The position numbers were made by a program, and so were the translations under genes. Positions 60,428 through 64,000 of a DNA stretch of 64,000 nt are shown here, piece after piece; position 1 is the first letter of the stretch, and each line of letters opens with the position of its first letter. The stretch is from an uncultured Alistipes sp. (lineage in GTDB: Bacteria; Bacteroidota; Bacteroidia; Bacteroidales; Rikenellaceae): contig CAAGBI010000009.1 in NCBI GenBank assembly GCA_900768015.1, positions 55,435-119,434 of the forward strand. The letters run 5' to 3'. The notes below the pieces were generated by a model. The model had not been told where the DNA came from. It was given only the letters and a program-made list of their open reading frames with translations, and did not search any database.

Positions 60428-62470
60428 ATGAGCAAAGAGTACAAGCGTTATCTTATTACCTCGGCACTTCCCTATGCCAATGGCCCCGTACACATCGGCC
60501 ACTTGGCAGGCGTCTATGTGCCCTCGGATATCTATACTCGTTACCTTCGCTTGAAGGGTCACGATGTAATCTCAGTGTGCGGTAGCGATGAGCACGGCGT
60601 GCCCATCACAATCAAGGCAAAGAAGGAGGGTATCACACCCCAGCAGGTTGTAGACCGCTACCACGAGATTATCGAGAAGTCGTTCCGCCGCCTCGGCATG
60701 TCTTTCGACATCTACTCGCGCACATCTTCACCCACACACCGCGTAACAGCATCGGAGTTCTTCCGCAAGCTATACGACGAGGGTAAGTTCATCGAGCAGA
60801 CATCGGAGCAGTTCTACGACGAGGAGGCAAAGACATTCCTCGCCGACCGCTACATCGTGGGTACATGTCCACGCTGCCAGAACGAGAAGGCATATGGCGA
60901 CCAGTGCGAGAAGTGTGGCTCTACGCTCTCTCCCGACGAGTTGATCAACCCCAAGAGTGCCGTATCGGGTGCTGTGCCCGTGAAGCGCGAGACAAAGCAC
61001 TGGTACTTGCCTTTGGATAAGTATGAGGGCTTCTTGCGCGAGTGGATATTGGAGGGTCACAAGGAGTGGAAGTCTAATGTATATGGTCAGTGCAAGAGTT
61101 GGCTCGACCTCGGCCTCCAGCCCCGCGCCGTAAGCCGTGACCTCGACTGGGGTATCCCTGTGCCTGTGGAGGGTGCTGACGGCAAGGTGCTCTATGTATG
61201 GTTTGACGCCCCCATCGGCTACATCTCGGCTACGAAGGACCTCACACCCGACTGGGAGAAGTATTGGAAGAGCGAGGACACGAAGATGGTGCACTTCATC
61301 GGTAAGGATAACATCGTATTCCACTGCATCGTATTCCCCTCAATGCTTAAGGCTCATGGCGACTACATCTTGCCAGAGAATGTCCCAGCAAACGAGTTCT
61401 TGAACCTCGAGGGCGACAAAATTTCTACATCGCAGAACTGGGCTGTATGGCTCCACGAGTATCTCGATGAGTTCCCCGGCAAGGAGGATGTATTGCGCTA
61501 TGTGTTGTGCGCCAACGCCCCCGAGACCAAGGATAACGACTTCACATGGAAGGACTTCCAGGCACGCAACAACTCGGAGCTTGTGGCGGTGTTGGGTAAC
61601 TTCGTTAACCGCGCGTTGGTGCTCACTAAGAAGTACTACGACGGCGTAATTCCCGAGCGTGGCGCCCTTACCGAGTATGACGAGGCTACAATCGAGGAGT
61701 TGCAGAAGATTAAGGCGTCGTTGGAGCGCAACATCGAGAACTACCACTTCCGTGAGGCGTTGAAGGATGCTATGGCATACTCGCGTATCGGTAACAAGTA
61801 TCTCGCCGACACAGAGCCTTGGAAGGTCGTTAAGACCGACCCCGAGCGTGTGAAGACCATCCTCAATATTGCGCTTCAGATTACAGCAAACACAGCTATC
61901 GCTATCGAGCCATTCATGCCATTCTCGGCAGAGAAGATGCTCAAGATGCTCGCTGTGGATAAGTTCGGCTGGGAGCAGCTCGGCTCTATGGAGCTCATGG
62001 CTGCAGGCCACACCATCGGTGAGGCACAGCTCCTCTTCGAGAAGATTGAGGATGATGTAATCCAGGCGCAGCTCGACAAGCTCGAGGCATCGCGCAAGGC
62101 GAAGCTCGCAGCAGAGGCAGCGCAGAATGTAACGGAGCAGAAGGCAGAGGTTACATTTGACGACTTCCAAAAGATGGATATCCGCGTATCTACAATCCTT
62201 GAGGCCGAGAAGGTGGCAAAGACAAAGAAGCTCTTGAAGCTCACCATCGATACCGGCATCGACAAGCGTACCATCGTTTCGGGCATCGCGGAGTACTACA
62301 CTCCCGAGCAGCTCGTAGGTCGCCAGGTGCTCGTATTGGCCAACCTCGCACCCCGCGAGATTAAGGGCATTGAGTCGCGCGGTATGATCCTCATGGCGGA
62401 GGATGCGCTCGGTCGCCTTGTGCTTGTTCAGCCCGAGGATAAGACCATGTCTGGTGCGATGATTGGATAG
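60428..62470 (+). CDS. metG: Methionyl-tRNA synthetase
   Basis: Charges tRNA-Met. The 680-residue product has the HIGH motif (22-25) in YANGPVHIGHLAG, a zinc knuckle with cysteines 147, 150, 160 and 163, and KISTS at 331-335 in place of KMSKS; from memory this variant is usual in Bacteroidota. The anticodon-binding domain (about 380-550) follows, and a C-terminal Trbp111/EMAP-like tRNA-binding domain (from about 577, FDDFQKMDIRVSTILEAEK) closes the protein. It has a promoter box at 60336-60343. ilvE follows after 86 bases. Confidence 0.97.
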   Translation: MSKEYKRYLITSALPYANGPVHIGHLAGVYVPSDIYTRYLRLKGHDVISVCGSDEHGVPITIKAKKEGITPQQVVDRYHEIIEKSFRRLGMSFDIYSRTSSPTHRVTASEFFRKLYDEGKFIEQTSEQFYDEEAKTFLADRYIVGTCPRCQNEKAYGDQCEKCGSTLSPDELINPKSAVSGAVPVKRETKHWYLPLDKYEGFLREWILEGHKEWKSNVYGQCKSWLDLGLQPRAVSRDLDWGIPVPVEGADGKVLYVWFDAPIGYISATKDLTPDWEKYWKSEDTKMVHFIGKDNIVFHCIVFPSMLKAHGDYILPENVPANEFLNLEGDKISTSQNWAVWLHEYLDEFPGKEDVLRYVLCANAPETKDNDFTWKDFQARNNSELVAVLGNFVNRALVLTKKYYDGVIPERGALTEYDEATIEELQKIKASLERNIENYHFREALKDAMAYSRIGNKYLADTEPWKVVKTDPERVKTILNIALQITANTAIAIEPFMPFSAEKMLKMLAVDKFGWEQLGSMELMAAGHTIGEAQLLFEKIEDDVIQAQLDKLEASRKAKLAAEAAQNVTEQKAEVTFDDFQKMDIRVSTILEAEKVAKTKKLLKLTIDTGIDKRTIVSGIAEYYTPEQLVGRQVLVLANLAPREIKGIESRGMILMAEDALGRLVLVQPEDKTMSGAMIG

Positions 62471-62556
62471 TATAATATATTGATTGTTAATGGGTTAGCC
62501 TTAGATTTTGAGATAACCTAAAATAAAATATAACCAACTAAACTTAACTTTTTACT

Positions 62557-63570
62557 ATGGAAAACATTAAATGGGGAGAGCTTGGTTTTGCCTACTACAA
62601 GACCGCTTTCAATGTACGCTACCACTACGCTAACGGTCAGTGGAGCAAGATGGAGGTAACTGACGATGAGTACATCAAGATGCACATGTCGGCTGCTTGT
62701 TTGCACTACGGTTTGGAGATCTTCGAGGGTCTTAAGGCTTTCCGTGGCGTTGATGGCAAGGTTCGTTTGTTCCGTCCCGACAAGAACGCTCAGCGTATGA
62801 TCAACTCAGCTAACCGCCTCTGCTTGCCCGCTCCTACTGTTGAGCAGTTCGTTGAGGGTTGTGTTGAGTGTGTTAAGCGCAACCTCGACTTCGTTCCTCC
62901 CTACGAGACAGGTGCTTCGCTCTACTTGCGTCCTACCCTTCTCGGTACTAAGACTTGTCTCGGTGTTCGTGCTGTTGACGAGGCTGACCTCATCATCTTC
63001 TGTGCTCCTGTAGGTCCTTACTTCAAGGGCGGTATGGCAGCTATCAAGGCTCTCATCATGCGTGATCAGGACCGTGCTGCTCCACGTGGAACAGGTGATG
63101 TAAAGGTTGGTGGTAACTACGCTTCTTCAATCTGGTCACTCGAGGAGGCTCACCGTAAGGGCTTCTCTAATGTTCTTTACCTCGACGCTGCAACTCACTC
63201 AAAGGTTGAGGAGTTCGGTGCTGCAAACTTCTTCGGTATCAAGAACAACACTTATGTAACTCCTAAGTCATCTTCAATTCTTCCTTCAATCACTAACATG
63301 ACTCTTCGTGAGATTGCTAAGGATCTTGGTTTGACAGTTGAGGAGCGCGACATCCCCGTTGAGGAGCTCGCTACATTCGAGGAGGCAGGTGCATGCGGTA
63401 CAGCAGCCGTTATCTCTCCTATCGGTGCTCTCTACGATCTCGACAACAATGTTACATACGACTACGGTATGAAGGTTGGTGAGACATGTAAGAAGATGTA
63501 CGATCACCTCCAGGGCATCCAGTATGGCCGCGTAGAGGATACTCACAATTGGAATGTTCTCGTAGAGTAA
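62557..63570 (+). CDS. ilvE: Branched-chain amino acid aminotransferase
   Basis: PLP fold-type IV enzyme that interconverts branched-chain amino acids and their keto acids. The 337-residue product has HYGLEIFEGLKAFRG (about 51-65), LYLRPTLLGT, the PLP-lysine block VKVGGNYASSIWS (Lys183) and YLDAATHSKVEEFGAANFFGI. EEAGACGTAAVISPIGAL near the C-terminus completes the family pattern. The sequence is of the eukaryotic-like/type II BCAT group rather than short E. coli IlvE. Codon bias is strong, suggesting high expression. A family I element follows nine bases after the stop. Confidence 0.95.
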   Translation: MENIKWGELGFAYYKTAFNVRYHYANGQWSKMEVTDDEYIKMHMSAACLHYGLEIFEGLKAFRGVDGKVRLFRPDKNAQRMINSANRLCLPAPTVEQFVEGCVECVKRNLDFVPPYETGASLYLRPTLLGTKTCLGVRAVDEADLIIFCAPVGPYFKGGMAAIKALIMRDQDRAAPRGTGDVKVGGNYASSIWSLEEAHRKGFSNVLYLDAATHSKVEEFGAANFFGIKNNTYVTPKSSSILPSITNMTLREIAKDLGLTVEERDIPVEELATFEEAGACGTAAVISPIGALYDLDNNVTYDYGMKVGETCKKMYDHLQGIQYGRVEDTHNWNVLVE

Positions 63571-63579
63571 ATCCTTGTG

Positions 63580-63709
63580 AATTTCTTGTGATAGTGGCGC
63601 GTTAGCGGCACATCCCTAAAAGTAAACCACCCAGATCTGTACTATTTGTACTATCTCTGGGTGGTTTCTTTTGTGATGCACCACTACCACACCACTCTGA
63701 CAAGAAATT
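63580..63709 (+). repeat. Family I 3'-end hairpin element, copy D (after ilvE)
   Basis: Inverted ends AATTTCTTGTGATAGTGG (63580-63597) and CCACTCTGACAAGAAATT (63692-63709). The hairpin 63624-63667 has perfect 12-base arms AAACCACCCAGA and TCTGGGTGGTTT around GTAC-TATTT-GTAC. Compared with copy C, the upper stem differs on both sides so that pairing is kept. Confidence 0.85.
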
Positions 63710-63759
63710 GGGTTGTGGAGCTAATGAATGTTTTACCTATCCATATTCAATATGAGTCC

Positions 63760-63789
63760 AAAAAAAAGTGCTCCACGGGGAACACTTTT
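63760..63789 (-). terminator. Terminator after mnmG
   Basis: On the minus strand AAAAGTGTTCC pairs with GGAGCACTTTT (one mismatch), followed by a run of eight T. ACCTATATATTAA lies just before the hairpin. Confidence 0.8.
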
Positions 63790-63827
63790 AATATATAGGT
63801 CTCGCTTTTTGCTGTGCTATACTCTCG

Positions 63828-64000
63828 TTATCGACCAAATTTTACAAGCAATACATTAATATCTGCTGGCGAGACTCCTGGAATACGCGAGGCATGACCG
63901 ATGGTCGCTGGTCTAATTCTGCTCAATTTCTGGCGCGCCTCGATAGTTAGAGACTGCATCGCGTTGTAGTCGAAGCCCTCAGGAATGGTAATATCTTCCA
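63828..64000 (-). CDS. mnmG: tRNA uridine modification enzyme MnmG (GidA), 3' end only
   Basis: The last 57 codons and the stop of a minus-strand gene that continues past the window edge. The translation EDITIPEGFDYNAMQSLTIE followed by ARQKLSRIRPATIGHASRIP and GVSPADINVLLVKFGR is the conserved C-terminal helical domain of MnmG, the FAD protein that with MnmE installs cmnm5 groups on wobble uridine. Nothing can be said about the FAD and catalytic regions, which lie outside. Confidence 0.9.
   Translation of the reverse strand, partial: EDITIPEGFDYNAMQSLTIEARQKLSRIRPATIGHASRIPGVSPADINVLLVKFGR

Noticed and set aside
61418..61432. KISTS in place of KMSKS in MetRS
   Set aside because: From memory this is the usual form in Bacteroidota MetRS, so it is not an oddity of this gene.
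61340..62170. 276-residue open frame opposite metG
   Set aside because: Leucine- and cysteine-rich antisense shadow without family features.

Overview
The window looks like chromosomal DNA from a Bacteroidota gut commensal, most likely Bacteroidales and plausibly Alistipes/Rikenellaceae (the genus is an inference). Signs seen directly are promoters of the TTTG-N20-TAnnTTTG type ahead of many genes, almost no Shine-Dalgarno sequences, a BACON-domain lipoprotein, GH97, GH5 and GH13 lipoprotein enzymes, a TPR-transmembrane-HTH regulator, GldE, and the Bacteroidales-type EF-G paralogue. The region is mostly core genome. I see no rRNA, tRNA, insertion sequence, prophage, CRISPR array or defence island.

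Layout. 1-9.0 kb is mostly minus strand: 5' part of kbl (cut by the window edge), the EF-G2-like paralogue with a degenerate G domain, the yifB/comM AAA+ protein, dnaB, and a BACON lipoprotein separated from its signal peptide by a one-base frameshift. 9.4-14.3 kb is plus strand: a LolC/FtsX-type permease, ubiE/menG, an LEA2-like and a SPOR-like secreted protein, a very cysteine-rich small lipoprotein, and a PlsC-like acyltransferase. 14.6-19 kb holds an AraC regulator, a minus-strand trio (outer-membrane barrel, 11-residue-repeat peptide, unknown protein) and a SusB-like GH97. 19.1-22.5 kb is lipA-lipB-recJ. 22.5-32.5 kb is one long minus-strand unit, murG-murC-ftsQ-ftsA-ftsZ-gldE-PPTase-MATE, the distal half of a division and cell-wall cluster. 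32.7-46.8 kb carries a GH5 mannanase, transketolase, pgk, an M13 peptidase, sppA, mrp, an AT-rich gap that is a candidate replication origin, nrnA and an MsbA-like ABC exporter. 47-51.4 kb has a candidate small RNA and a TPR regulator divergent from a pullulanase. 51.4-56.9 kb is the envelope biogenesis set uppS-bamA-skp-skp, with nadK upstream. 57-63.6 kb carries pdxJ-cca-metallophosphoesterase, metG and ilvE. The 3' end of mnmG closes the window.

The most interesting material is intergenic. A family of about 130-bp elements (at least six copies and one remnant) sits exactly at the 3' ends of genes, often using the stop codon as its first bases. Each has 10-18-bp inverted ends around a hairpin whose stem sequence changes while its pairing and its GTAC...GTAC loop stay. 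Two further dispersed palindrome families, a recurring ACCTATATAT motif next to terminators, an orphan promoter-terminator pair, and a nested inverted repeat in the EF-G2 leader add to this. All statements come from reading the sequence; no database search was run.
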